NCBI GenBank assembly: GCA_025361725.1
Contig: JANYJV010000052.1
Coordinates: 1-53,895 of the forward strand
Direction of reading: 5' to 3'
Source of the DNA: Acidimicrobiia bacterium
Lineage (GTDB): Bacteria; Actinomycetota; Acidimicrobiia; IMCC26256; JAENVU01
Length of the DNA: 53,895 bases
Shown here: one piece after another, positions 15,361 to 23,649 of the stretch
How positions within the stretch are numbered: position 1 is the stretch's first letter
How the letters are laid out: every line of letters begins with the position of its first letter
The notes under the pieces: generated by a model
Seen by the model: the letters and a program-made list of their open reading frames with translations, nothing else
Databases searched by the model: none
Told to the model about the DNA's origin: nothing
Position numbers and translations under genes: made by a program

Positions 15361-16545
15361 TCATCTCCGGAAGAGGATGGCGGAGGTGGGGACGCCTTCG
15401 CCGCTCGTGACGAGTGAGCAGGCCGGATCCGTCACTTGGTTCGTGGACGTACCGCGGATCTGGCGGACGCCTTCGAGGATGAGGTTGAAGCCGTGCACGT
15501 AGGCCTCGGACATGCCGCCGCCCGACGTGTTGGTGGGAAGCCGACCGTTCGGCCATTCGAGGGTGCCGTCGTCGGTGAACGCGCCGCCCTCGCCGCGAGC
15601 ACAGAAGCCGTAGCCCTCGAGTGACAGCGGAACCAGTGGACTGAACGCGTCGTAGAGCTGCGCGACGGGCACATCGGCCGGTTGGAAGTCGCTCCGATTC
15701 CAGAGCTTGCGAGCGCACACCCAAGCGGGCCCGACTAACGGGTCGTCGTTGAAGTAGTTCGTCATCACTTGGTGTTGTCTCGGGATGCTCTGGGCGAAGG
15801 AATGGATGTAAGCGGGCGGTTGGGGCAGATCCCGTGCCCGGTCGGCGCTGGTGATCACGACCGCAAGTGCGCCATCGGTTTCGAGGCAGTTGTCGAACAG
15901 GCACAGGGGCTCGGAGATCCAGCGTGCGTTCATGTACTGCTCGCGTGTGAGCGTCTTGGCGTGCATCGTCGCCACGGGGTTGCGGTTCGCGTGGCCCCGG
16001 AACGCAAGCGCGACGTTGGCGAGGTGGTCACGCGTGTAGCCGTACTGGTGCATGGCTCGGCGCGTGAGCAGAGCGATTTCGTCGACGGGCCGGATCACGC
16101 CGAACGGTCGGCTCCACTGTTGGTGGCCGCCGAGGCGTTCGTCGACCTGCGCCCACGGTCGGCTCGTCTTCGCGGCGCGCTTGCGGGCGCGCCACGCGAC
16201 GGCCGTGGTGCACTGGCCCGTTGCGACGGCCATGGCGGCTTGGCCGACCACCCCGCAGCCGGCACCGCCGCCGTAGCCGACCTCGGAGAAGAAGGTGATG
16301 TCTCCGAGCCCCACGTTGCGGGCGACGTCGACCTCGCGACCGTTCTCCATCGAGAACATCGAGAGACCGTCGATGTCCGACGGCCGCAGGCCGGCATCGT
16401 CGATCGCGGCGCTGATCGCCTGACACGCGAGCGACAACTCGGAGTCGGGCAACCCCTTGCCGTACGCCGTCTGCCCGATCCCGACGACCGCGGTCTGGTC
16501 TTTCAGAACCCCGCCGTCGCTTCGGTCTTGCGTGCCTCGTGTCAC
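15361..16545 (-). CDS. Thiolase-fold protein (acetyl-CoA acetyltransferase/lipid-transfer type)
   Basis: 394 residues if it begins at GTG 16545, whose codon overlaps the crotonase stop (GTGA), or about 380 if CTG 16506 is used; the core starts at QTAVVGIGQTAYGKG. The body matches SCP2-thiolases: GYGGGAGCGVVGQAAMA, ETDGALAVVITSADRA, QLYDAFSPLVPLSLEGYGFC and NTSGGGMSEAYVHG. It is one operon with the NDP-forming acyl-CoA synthetase, crotonase and DUF35 genes and probably acts with DUF35 on a 3-keto or 3-hydroxyacyl-CoA, as thiolase or retro-aldolase. Confidence 0.88.
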   Translation of the reverse strand: MTRGTQDRSDGGVLKDQTAVVGIGQTAYGKGLPDSELSLACQAISAAIDDAGLRPSDIDGLSMFSMENGREVDVARNVGLGDITFFSEVGYGGGAGCGVVGQAAMAVATGQCTTAVAWRARKRAAKTSRPWAQVDERLGGHQQWSRPFGVIRPVDEIALLTRRAMHQYGYTRDHLANVALAFRGHANRNPVATMHAKTLTREQYMNARWISEPLCLFDNCLETDGALAVVITSADRARDLPQPPAYIHSFAQSIPRQHQVMTNYFNDDPLVGPAWVCARKLWNRSDFQPADVPVAQLYDAFSPLVPLSLEGYGFCARGEGGAFTDDGTLEWPNGRLPTNTSGGGMSEAYVHGFNLILEGVRQIRGTSTNQVTDPACSLVTSGEGVPTSAILFRR

Positions 16546-17378
16546 CAGCCGCGCCAGACGGGGTCGCGTTTTTCCATCATGGCGGCCATACGTTCTTTGC
16601 CGTCGTCGGTGCCCTGGTTGAGTTCGATGAAGACGGCTTCGTTCTCCAACGTGGCGGTGCGCGGGATCTCGGTGGCGTCGTGCAGCAGCTTCTTCGCCCA
16701 GCCCAAGACCTTCGTGGGTTTGGCCGCGATGCGAGTGGCCCATTCTTCGGCCGCCGCGTGCAGTTGATCGGCCGGAACCACCCGGTTGACGATGCCGAGT
16801 TCGGCGGCTTCGGTTGCGGTGATTGTGTCGCCGAGGAACACGATCTGCGCGGCCTTGTGGGTCCCCACGATGCGCGGGAGCAGGTAGAGGAAGCCGCCGT
16901 CGGGGATGAGCGCTTGCTTGCCGAACACGTCGACGATCTTGGCGGTCTCGGCTGCGATCACGAGATCGGCGGCGAGGGTCAACATTGCGCCGCCTCCGGC
17001 CGCGGTGCCGTTCAGGGCGACGATGATCGGCTTCTGGCAATCCTGCATCCGCTCCATCAACTGCTGGAAGCCGGTGCGCATCATGTTCACGGCACTGCCC
17101 GCCACGAACTCGGGCGCGCCTTCAGGCTTCGTCGGCATCGGCGGCCGCACCCGCAGGTCCGAGCCGGTGCAGAAGTGCCGCTCGCCGACGGCGGTCAACA
17201 CGACGCACCGGACCGCGAGATCCGTATGCGCGTCCCGGAACTGCTCGATCAGGCGGTCGCGCACATAGTACGGAATCGAGTTCGATGCGTCCGGTCGGTT
17301 GATGGTGAGCCAGAGCACACCGCCGATGAGTTCCGCGGTGAGTTCTTCCTCGGCGCGAGCGCGCGTTGCGTCGTCCAC
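16542..17378 (-). CDS. Enoyl-CoA hydratase/isomerase (crotonase) family protein
   Basis: 278 residues from GTG 17378, with an AAGTAGGA site and only four bases from the upstream stop. Crotonase signatures: LTINRPDASNSIPYYV, oxyanion-hole segments HFCTGSDLRVR and NGTAAGGGAMLTLAADLVIA, and the GIVNRVVPADQL turn. The second glutamate/aspartate region (FGKQALIPDGGFLYLLPRIVG in two parts, with ALIPDGG) has Asp in place of a typical Glu, so it may be an isomerase or hydrolase rather than a hydratase. The third gene in the path of this operon: synthetase, crotonase, thiolase-fold, DUF35. Confidence 0.88.
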   Translation of the reverse strand: MDDATRARAEEELTAELIGGVLWLTINRPDASNSIPYYVRDRLIEQFRDAHTDLAVRCVVLTAVGERHFCTGSDLRVRPPMPTKPEGAPEFVAGSAVNMMRTGFQQLMERMQDCQKPIIVALNGTAAGGGAMLTLAADLVIAAETAKIVDVFGKQALIPDGGFLYLLPRIVGTHKAAQIVFLGDTITATEAAELGIVNRVVPADQLHAAAEEWATRIAAKPTKVLGWAKKLLHDATEIPRTATLENEAVFIELNQGTDDGKERMAAMMEKRDPVWRGW

Positions 17379-17382
17379 GTTC

Positions 17383-19608
17383 CTACTTTCGGTTGGCGAG
17401 TGAGCTGGGCTGAGCCCGAACAATGAGCGCGTCGAGCGCGACGGCGCCCTTCGGGCGAACGACGAGGGGGTTGACGTCGAGTTCGCCGAGGACGTCGGCC
17501 AGTTCCATCGCCATCCGCTGCACGCGCATGATCACGTCGACGACCGCGGCGCGATCCGACGGCTTGGCGCCGCGCACGCCGTCGAACATCTTCGACCCCG
17601 CGAGCTCGCTGAGCATCACTGCGGCTTGATGTTCGTCGAACGGGGGAACTCGGAACGTCACGTCACCGAGCACCTCGATGAAGATCCCGCCGAGACCGGC
17701 CATGACGACCGGACCGAAGAGTTCGTCCCGAGAGATCCCGACGACGGCTTCGACGCCACCAGTGACGAGTTCGCTGACGAGTACACCGTCGATCCGGACT
17801 CGCTTTCCGCCCGCCTTCGTGGCTTTGGTGAGCAACTCGGCGTAGATGCGCCGCGCATCTTTGGCCGAGCCGACGCCCACCTCGACGAGACCGAGGTCGC
17901 TCTTATGGAGCAGGTCCGGTGACGAGATCTTCATCACCACCGGATACCCGATCGCGGTTGCAGCCTTGGATGCGGCGACGGCCGACTCGCAGAGCACGTC
18001 CTTGGAGGTCTTGATGCCGTAGGCGGCGAGGACCTGCTTGCTCTGCCACTCGGAGAGTGCCGCGCCCGGCTCGGCCTGCGTGATGATCGCACGCGCTTTC
18101 TCGGCCGCGGCCGACGGCTTGGTGGGCGCCGACGCGAAGGGCGAGGTGTAGTGCGCCGCGAACCGCCAGTAATCGGAGTAGGCGCGCATCGTGGTCACGC
18201 AGGTTCCGAAGGTTCGGAACACGGGCAGGCCGCCGTCGAGCAGCTGGAAGTAGTAGGTGTCGTCAGTTCCGGGGGGCGCGCCCCAGACGACGAAGATCGG
18301 CTTGTCGGTGGTGGCGGCGACCGCGACGAGATCCCGAGTGAAGGGCTTCGAGAACGCAGCGACCGCGCCGGTGATCGGCACGACGATCATGTCGACCTTC
18401 GGGTCCGCCACGATCGCGTCGAGGATCTGGCGGCCGCGCGCGTCGGCCACTGGCGGTCCGCCGCAGTCGACCGGGTTGCTGACCCGGAGGTAGGCCGGGA
18501 TCAGGCCGTCGTGCAGTTTCTTCTGCGTGGCCTTCGTGAGGTCGGGGAGCGCGAGGCCGGCGGCGGAGATCATGTCGGCGATGTGGGCGCCGGTGCCGCC
18601 CGAGATCGCGTACACGCAGACGCCCGGTTCCCGGTCGCGTTTCGCCCACCCCGGAAGTTGCTGCGGCCGGGTCCGCGCCAGACCGGCGGAGACTTCGAGC
18701 AATTCGTCGAGGCCGTCGACGCGGGTCATCCCGAACTGGCGGAAGACGGCCGAGGTGATCGCGTCGGAGCCGGTGAGATGGCCGGTGTGACTCTGGGCCA
18801 TCGACGCGCCGGCATCGGTGCGTCCGACCTTGACGATGACGATCGGCTTCTGGGCCTGCGCGGCGTGATCCGCGGCGAGCATCAGGGTGCGGCCGTCCTT
18901 GAAGCCTTCGATGTAGCTGGCGATGACCCCGACCTCGGGTTGGTCCGCGAAGTGCCGGGCAAAGTCCGCGAACTCGAGGTCGACCTCGTTCCCGGTGGGC
19001 GCCCAGTGGGACAACCGGATGCCGATCTCCTGGCCCTGGAAGACCGGGCGACCCTGATGGCCGGACTGGGTGATCAGCGCGATGGACGGACCGGGGAGGT
19101 CCTGACGGAAATCTTCGAACGCGTTGAGGTTGGTGTTGGGGCCGAGGAGCCGGACGGTGCCGCCCGCCACGAGCGCTTCCAACCGGCGCTCAAGGTTGGC
19201 GCCGTCCTTGCCGGTCTCGCTGAAGCCGGCGGCGAAGATGACGGCGAACTTGGCCGGGCTTGCAAGCACCTCTTCGAACGTGTCGACGGCCTGGCCGGTG
19301 AGGATGATCGCGAGGTCGATGTCCCCGGGCACGTCGGCGAGCGACGGGTACACGGTGTGACCCAGGATGGTCTCGTAGCGGGGGTGCACGGGATAGAACT
19401 TCGCGTTGTTGGCGCGGGCCCACGCGTCGAACTTCCGGGTCATCGCCGTGTTCGGTTTGGCGGACTGCTCGGACGCCCCGATGAGTGCGATCGACTTGGG
19501 ATGCAAGAAGGCGTCCAGGTCCACGTCACGGAGGGCGAGCGGGCGGCCGGAGACGTCGAGATCGGCAGCGACACGCGGGGCACGGTCGACGGCGGGGCGC
19601 GCGGGCAC
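17383..19608 (-). CDS. NDP-forming acyl-CoA synthetase (acetate-CoA ligase family)
   Basis: 741 residues from GTG 19608. Domains in order: CoA-binding Rossmann fold (HPKSIALIGASEQSAKPNTA, about 35-55), two succinyl-CoA-ligase-like flavodoxin folds (ALITQSGHQGRP; SHTGHLTGSDAI carrying the phosphorylated-His region), then a C-terminal ATP-grasp domain (SDLLHKSDLGLVEVGVGS; GLGGIFIEVLGDV; ELDVNPLVV). Subunits alpha and beta are thus fused. It makes acyl-CoA from acid plus NTP, or the reverse. As first gene of the operon it may activate the substrate handled by the crotonase and thiolase-fold/DUF35 proteins. Confidence 0.9.
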   Translation of the reverse strand: MPARPAVDRAPRVAADLDVSGRPLALRDVDLDAFLHPKSIALIGASEQSAKPNTAMTRKFDAWARANNAKFYPVHPRYETILGHTVYPSLADVPGDIDLAIILTGQAVDTFEEVLASPAKFAVIFAAGFSETGKDGANLERRLEALVAGGTVRLLGPNTNLNAFEDFRQDLPGPSIALITQSGHQGRPVFQGQEIGIRLSHWAPTGNEVDLEFADFARHFADQPEVGVIASYIEGFKDGRTLMLAADHAAQAQKPIVIVKVGRTDAGASMAQSHTGHLTGSDAITSAVFRQFGMTRVDGLDELLEVSAGLARTRPQQLPGWAKRDREPGVCVYAISGGTGAHIADMISAAGLALPDLTKATQKKLHDGLIPAYLRVSNPVDCGGPPVADARGRQILDAIVADPKVDMIVVPITGAVAAFSKPFTRDLVAVAATTDKPIFVVWGAPPGTDDTYYFQLLDGGLPVFRTFGTCVTTMRAYSDYWRFAAHYTSPFASAPTKPSAAAEKARAIITQAEPGAALSEWQSKQVLAAYGIKTSKDVLCESAVAASKAATAIGYPVVMKISSPDLLHKSDLGLVEVGVGSAKDARRIYAELLTKATKAGGKRVRIDGVLVSELVTGGVEAVVGISRDELFGPVVMAGLGGIFIEVLGDVTFRVPPFDEHQAAVMLSELAGSKMFDGVRGAKPSDRAAVVDVIMRVQRMAMELADVLGELDVNPLVVRPKGAVALDALIVRAQPSSLANRK

Positions 19609-19753
19609 AGGCAGATCCGATCGGTGAGAGCGATGCTGGCGGGCCGTCAGTATGACGCCGCGGTCAGGTTTCGCGCATCTCCGCTACTACCCATCCCGTC
19701 GGATCGGCGCGTTGTAGCTTGCCGAGACCGCCTCGACCCTCGGGAGATATGAC

Positions 19754-19945
19754 ATGAAGATCGTCGTCGACTTCGACAAGTGCAAGAGCAACGCCGTGTG
19801 CATGGCCGTGGCCCCGGACATTTTCGAGGTACGCGACGACAACTTCTTGTACGTGTTGCAGGAGGAGCCGGGCGAGGAGCGGCGCGGTGACGTCGAAGAA
19901 GCCATCCGGACGTGCCCGACCGGAGCGATCTCGGTCGAGGGGTAG
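19754..19945 (+). CDS. Small ferredoxin, probably [3Fe-4S]
   Basis: 63 residues. Cys10, Cys16 (DKCKSNAVC) and Cys54 (CPTGAI) are the cluster ligands; the position that is Cys in 4Fe ferredoxins is not, leaving three ligands as in P450-partner ferredoxins of actinobacteria. FEVRDDNFLYVL is also typical. It is followed 12 bases later by a ferredoxin reductase gene, so the two probably form an electron-transfer pair; the only P450 in the window is at 31607-32809. Start ATG 19754 is clear. Confidence 0.92.
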   Translation: MKIVVDFDKCKSNAVCMAVAPDIFEVRDDNFLYVLQEEPGEERRGDVEEAIRTCPTGAISVEG

Positions 19946-19956
19946 GACGAGTCTCC

Positions 19957-21168
19957 TTGGCCCCTCCGAACCTGGACCACGTCGTTGTCGTCGGCGGATC
20001 GCTGGCGGGATTGCGCGCGCTCGAAGCGCTGCGCCATGACGGGTACCGTGGTCAGCTCACGCTGATCGGCGCGGAATCGCACGAGCCGTACGACCGACCG
20101 CCGTTGTCCAAAGACTTCCTTGCCGGCGCGGCCGACGCTGCGTCGCTCGCGCTCCGGAAACAGGGCTACGACGACCTGGATGTCACCTTGGCGCTCGGCG
20201 CGCCGGCACACTCGCTCGACGTGGACGCGCGTACCGTCGGAGTCGGCGACGACACGCTGAGGTTCGACGGCATGGTCATCGCCACGGGTGCTCACCCGAG
20301 GCCGCTGCCGGACCAGCCCGACCTCGCCGGCGTCCACACGCTTCGTACGGTCGAGGACTCCGACGCGCTCTCGGAACGGCTCGAGGCCGGCGCACGGATG
20401 TGCGTGATTGGCGCCGGCTTCATTGGCGCCGAAGTTGCGGCAACCGCGCGCGGGCGCGGGCGGGACGTGACGGTGCTCGAGGCACTGCCGCAACCGATGG
20501 TGCGCGGGGTCGGTCCGGTCATCGGGGCGGTCCTCGCGTCCTTGCATCGTGACCACGGCGTGGACCTGCGCGTCGGCGTGGGTGTCGAGTCGATCACCGG
20601 CGGCGCGCACGTCGAGCGCGTGCAACTTGCGGACGGCACCGCGGTTGAGTGTGAAGCGGTGCTGGTTGCGATTGGTGCCGTCCCTACCACCGATTGGCTG
20701 GAGGGATCGGGCCTGGCACTGGACAACGGTGTGGTGTGCGATGCCGCGCTGCGCGCCGCGCCGGGCATCGTCGCCGCCGGTGATCTGTGCCGGTGGCCGA
20801 ACGCCGCGTTCGACGACGAAGTGATGCGCATCGAGCACTGGACCAACGCCACCGAACAGGGCACCCACGCCGCCCGCTCGTTGCTCGCGGGCGGCGACGC
20901 CGAGCCGTTCGTGGCCGTGCCGTTCGTGTGGTCCGATCAGTACGACGTCAAGATCCAGAGTGTGGGTCGGTTCAGCGGTGATGACCGCATGGAGATCGTG
21001 CACGGCAGCCCCGACGACTACAAGTTCACCGCCATCTTCGAACGGAACGGCCGCGTCAGCGGCGCACTCGGCTTCAACATGGCGCGCCGGGTGATCCAGT
21101 ACCGACGCATGATCGCCGAACGTGCGACCTTCGACGCTGCTCTCGCCTTCGCCGCGGCGAACCCGTGA
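19957..21168 (+). CDS. FAD-dependent NAD(P)H:ferredoxin reductase
   Basis: 403 residues from TTG 19957 (GAGGGGTAGGACGAG upstream); GTG 19912 would overlap the ferredoxin. Two Rossmann motifs: VVVGGSLAGLRALEAL (FAD, residues about 10-25) and CVIGAGFIGAEVAATA (NAD(P)H). The FAD-second-binding segment is AAGDLCRWPN, and HWTNATEQG is typical of putidaredoxin/rhodocoxin-reductase relatives. It passes electrons from NAD(P)H to the adjacent ferredoxin. The next gene begins on its stop (GTGA overlap). Confidence 0.9.
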   Translation: MAPPNLDHVVVVGGSLAGLRALEALRHDGYRGQLTLIGAESHEPYDRPPLSKDFLAGAADAASLALRKQGYDDLDVTLALGAPAHSLDVDARTVGVGDDTLRFDGMVIATGAHPRPLPDQPDLAGVHTLRTVEDSDALSERLEAGARMCVIGAGFIGAEVAATARGRGRDVTVLEALPQPMVRGVGPVIGAVLASLHRDHGVDLRVGVGVESITGGAHVERVQLADGTAVECEAVLVAIGAVPTTDWLEGSGLALDNGVVCDAALRAAPGIVAAGDLCRWPNAAFDDEVMRIEHWTNATEQGTHAARSLLAGGDAEPFVAVPFVWSDQYDVKIQSVGRFSGDDRMEIVHGSPDDYKFTAIFERNGRVSGALGFNMARRVIQYRRMIAERATFDAALAFAAANP

Positions 21169-22376
21169 CGGTGCCGAGGTCCCGGGAACGGTTTCTGACC
21201 CCACAGTTCATCCTGATCACCGCGAGCGGTGGCCTGTACTTCACCGCACTGGGCACCGGGATCGCGGTGATCCCGGTGTTCGCCAAACACACCTACGGGA
21301 CGGGAGACGCCGGTGTCGGTGTCGCCGTCGGCGCGTTCGCGGTCGGGGCGGTCATCCTCCGGCCGTTCGCCGGACGCATCGGAGATCGCATCGGTCGACG
21401 ACTGTTGATCATCGGCGGTGCTGCGATCGTGGCGGTATCGATCCTGATGTATCTGTGGGCCACGTCGCTGCCGCTCCTCATCGGGTTCCGACTCTTCGGC
21501 GGGATCGGCGAGGCCGCGTTCTTCGTGGGCGCGGCGACGATGATCACCGACCTCGCACCCGTCGAACGGCGCGGTGAGGCGATCTCCTACTGGTCGGTGG
21601 CGGTGTACGGCGGCCTCGCCTTCGGTCCGATCATCGGCGAGGCGGTGCACACCGCGTGGGGGTATGACGCGGTCTGGATCGTCGGCGCCGCGCTCGCGGG
21701 TGTCGCCACGGTGCTCGGACTGTTGACGCGCGAGACGCGCCCGGATGTGGAGCCTGCGGTCGGTGTTCCGTTGTTGCACCGCGCCGCGATCGCCCCGGGC
21801 ACGATGATGTTCCTCGGCCTGATCCCGCTGGCCGGCTACACCGCGTTCCTCAAGTTGTACGGCGCGACCGTCGGCCTGCACGACGTGGGCGGGTTCTTCG
21901 TCTTGTACGGCTGCTTGGTGCTCGGTGTACGCGTCTTCGGTGCGCGCTTGCCGGACCGGCTCGGCCCGCTGCGCGGCGGGACGATAGCGCTGGGTGGCGC
22001 GGCCGTGGCGATGATCGTAATCGCGGCGTGGCCGACGGTGCCGGGCCTGATCGTGGGGACGGTGGTGTTCTCGTTCGGAATGTCGATGATGTACACGAAC
22101 CTGATGACGCTGGCGTTGGTGGGTGTGGACGAGGCGCAGCGGGCGGCGGTGGTCGGGACGTTCTCCACCTTCTTCGATCTGTCGCAGGGCCTCGGCGCAC
22201 TGATCGTGGGGGTCGTGGCGTCCGCGACGAGTTACCGAGGCGGGTTCATCGCCGGCGCAGTATTCGCGGTGGCGGGCCTCGCGTTGTTGTGGAGTGGTTT
22301 CGACCCGCGGGTTCGTGAGGGCGACATCTTGGCGCGCGGTTCGGATCAGATCCCCGAGCCCGAACCGGGAACATGA
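21165..22376 (+). CDS. Major facilitator superfamily transporter
   Basis: 403 residues with 12 predicted hydrophobic segments; GRIGDRIGRRLLIIGG (loop 2-3, about residue 70) is the MFS signature A motif. The start GTG 21165 overlaps the reductase stop. The family exports or imports small molecules by proton coupling; direction and substrate are not visible. As part of the ferredoxin operon it could handle a P450 substrate or product, but this is inference from position only. Confidence 0.88.
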   Translation: MTVPRSRERFLTPQFILITASGGLYFTALGTGIAVIPVFAKHTYGTGDAGVGVAVGAFAVGAVILRPFAGRIGDRIGRRLLIIGGAAIVAVSILMYLWATSLPLLIGFRLFGGIGEAAFFVGAATMITDLAPVERRGEAISYWSVAVYGGLAFGPIIGEAVHTAWGYDAVWIVGAALAGVATVLGLLTRETRPDVEPAVGVPLLHRAAIAPGTMMFLGLIPLAGYTAFLKLYGATVGLHDVGGFFVLYGCLVLGVRVFGARLPDRLGPLRGGTIALGGAAVAMIVIAAWPTVPGLIVGTVVFSFGMSMMYTNLMTLALVGVDEAQRAAVVGTFSTFFDLSQGLGALIVGVVASATSYRGGFIAGAVFAVAGLALLWSGFDPRVREGDILARGSDQIPEPEPGT

Positions 22377-22392
22377 CCGAGGTCGCGCCGCC

Positions 22393-23523
22393 GTGACCTC
22401 GTTGCTGGTCACCAACGATTTCCCGCCGAAGATCGGCGGCATTCAGTCCTACCTGTGGGAGCTGTGGCGCCGGTTGCCGGCGGGCGAGACGACGGTCATG
22501 ACCACGCCGTACTCGGGCGACCGGGCGTGGGATGCCGAGCAGCCGTTCCGCGTCGTGCGGCGGAGGGAACCAGTGTTGGTCCCCACTCCTGGGTTGGCGC
22601 GTGACGTGGACGCGTTGGCGCGCGAAGTGGGTGCCGACGTGATCTTTTTGGACCCGGCGTTGCCCCTCGGTCTGCTGACCTCTCGCCTGCACACCGCGCC
22701 TGTTCTGGTGGTGCTCCATGGCGCCGAGATCACGGTGCCCGGCCGGTTGCCCACGCGTCCGGTGCTCGGTCGGGTCTTGCGCGCCGCCGCTGGCGTCGTT
22801 GCGGCCGGCGGCTATCCGTTGGCCGAGGCGGTGCACGCGGCCGGCCGGTCGCTGCCGTCGCTCGTGGTGGCCCCAGGTGTGGATACGGAGCGGTTCCGGC
22901 CCGCGGCGGACGCCGCCGAGAAACTCGCGGCTCGGACTGCACTCGGACTTGATGCCGACGCACGGATCGTGCTCGGTGCGAGTCGGATGGTGCCGCGCAA
23001 AGGCTTCGATGTGCTCATCGACGCGCTCGGCCGTCTTCCGCTCGACGTCCAACTCGTGTTGGTGGGAGACGGACGCGATCGACCGCGTCTGGAACGGCTC
23101 GCGGCCGCGGCATCGCTGTCGCATCGCGTGCAGTTTCTCGGCCGCGTCTCGGATGAGGATCTGCCGCTTGCGCACCGAGCCGCCGACGTCTTCGCGATGT
23201 TGTGTCGGGATCGGTGGGGCGGCCTCGAAGCCGAGGGGTTCGGGATCGTGTTCCTCGAGGCCGGTGCCTCCGGGCTGGCGTGTGTCGCGGGTCGGAGTGG
23301 TGGCTCGCACGAGGCGGTCGTCGACGGTGAGACGGGGTACGTGGTCGACCCGCGCGACGTGGGCGAGATCACCCCTCGCCTCCGAAGACTGTTGGACGAC
23401 CCCGAACTTTGCGACCGTCTCGGGTCGGCCGCCCGCGCGCGTGCAGAAGCGGAGTGGTCCTACGACCGGCGCGTCGAACCGCTCGCCCGACTTGCCACCG
23501 GCGACTTCACCGTTCTCACGTAA
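22393..23523 (+). CDS. pimB: GT4 glycosyltransferase, PimB-like mannosyltransferase
   Basis: 376 residues from GTG 22393. LLVTNDFPPKIGGIQSYLWEL at the N-terminus (in two parts, LVTNDFPPKIGG and IQSYLWEL) is characteristic of PimB', which adds the second mannose of phosphatidylinositol mannosides at the inner membrane face. The GT4 donor site is present: VAPGVDTERF, ASRMVPRKGFD and EAEGFGIVFLEAGASG (E-x7-E). It starts 16 bases after the MFS gene. Assignment to PimB rather than a related mannosyltransferase rests on the N-terminus and phylum. Confidence 0.8.
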   Translation: MTSLLVTNDFPPKIGGIQSYLWELWRRLPAGETTVMTTPYSGDRAWDAEQPFRVVRRREPVLVPTPGLARDVDALAREVGADVIFLDPALPLGLLTSRLHTAPVLVVLHGAEITVPGRLPTRPVLGRVLRAAAGVVAAGGYPLAEAVHAAGRSLPSLVVAPGVDTERFRPAADAAEKLAARTALGLDADARIVLGASRMVPRKGFDVLIDALGRLPLDVQLVLVGDGRDRPRLERLAAAASLSHRVQFLGRVSDEDLPLAHRAADVFAMLCRDRWGGLEAEGFGIVFLEAGASGLACVAGRSGGSHEAVVDGETGYVVDPRDVGEITPRLRRLLDDPELCDRLGSAARARAEAEWSYDRRVEPLARLATGDFTVLT

Positions 23524-23527
23524 AATT

Positions 23528-23603
23528 GCTCGTTCGCTCGTGCTCCGACGGTTGGGCACTGAGTGGGTCTCGCTGCCTGCCTGCTCACTCCGCTGCGCTC
23601 CGT
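23528..23603. repeat. Dispersed GC-rich repeat copy
   Basis: Non-coding spacer right after pimB. 23528-23575 (reverse complement) matches bases 12-58 of the window; 23581-23603 (reverse complement GGAGCGCAGCGGAGTGAGCAG) matches the core in copies at 35577, 45256 and 46240. No promoter or gene seen in it. Confidence 0.6.
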
Positions 23604-23649
23604 TCGGGTGATGGAGCCGCGCCGTGTTCTCGCGGGCGACGGTCGATGC

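Noticed and set aside
19113-19126. KstR-like palindrome TCGAACGCGTTGAG
   Set aside because: Matches only AACnnGTT and lies deep inside the coding region of the acyl-CoA synthetase.
18151-19752. Plus-strand frame of 533 codons
   Set aside because: Antisense to the acyl-CoA synthetase with complete motifs; shadow composition.
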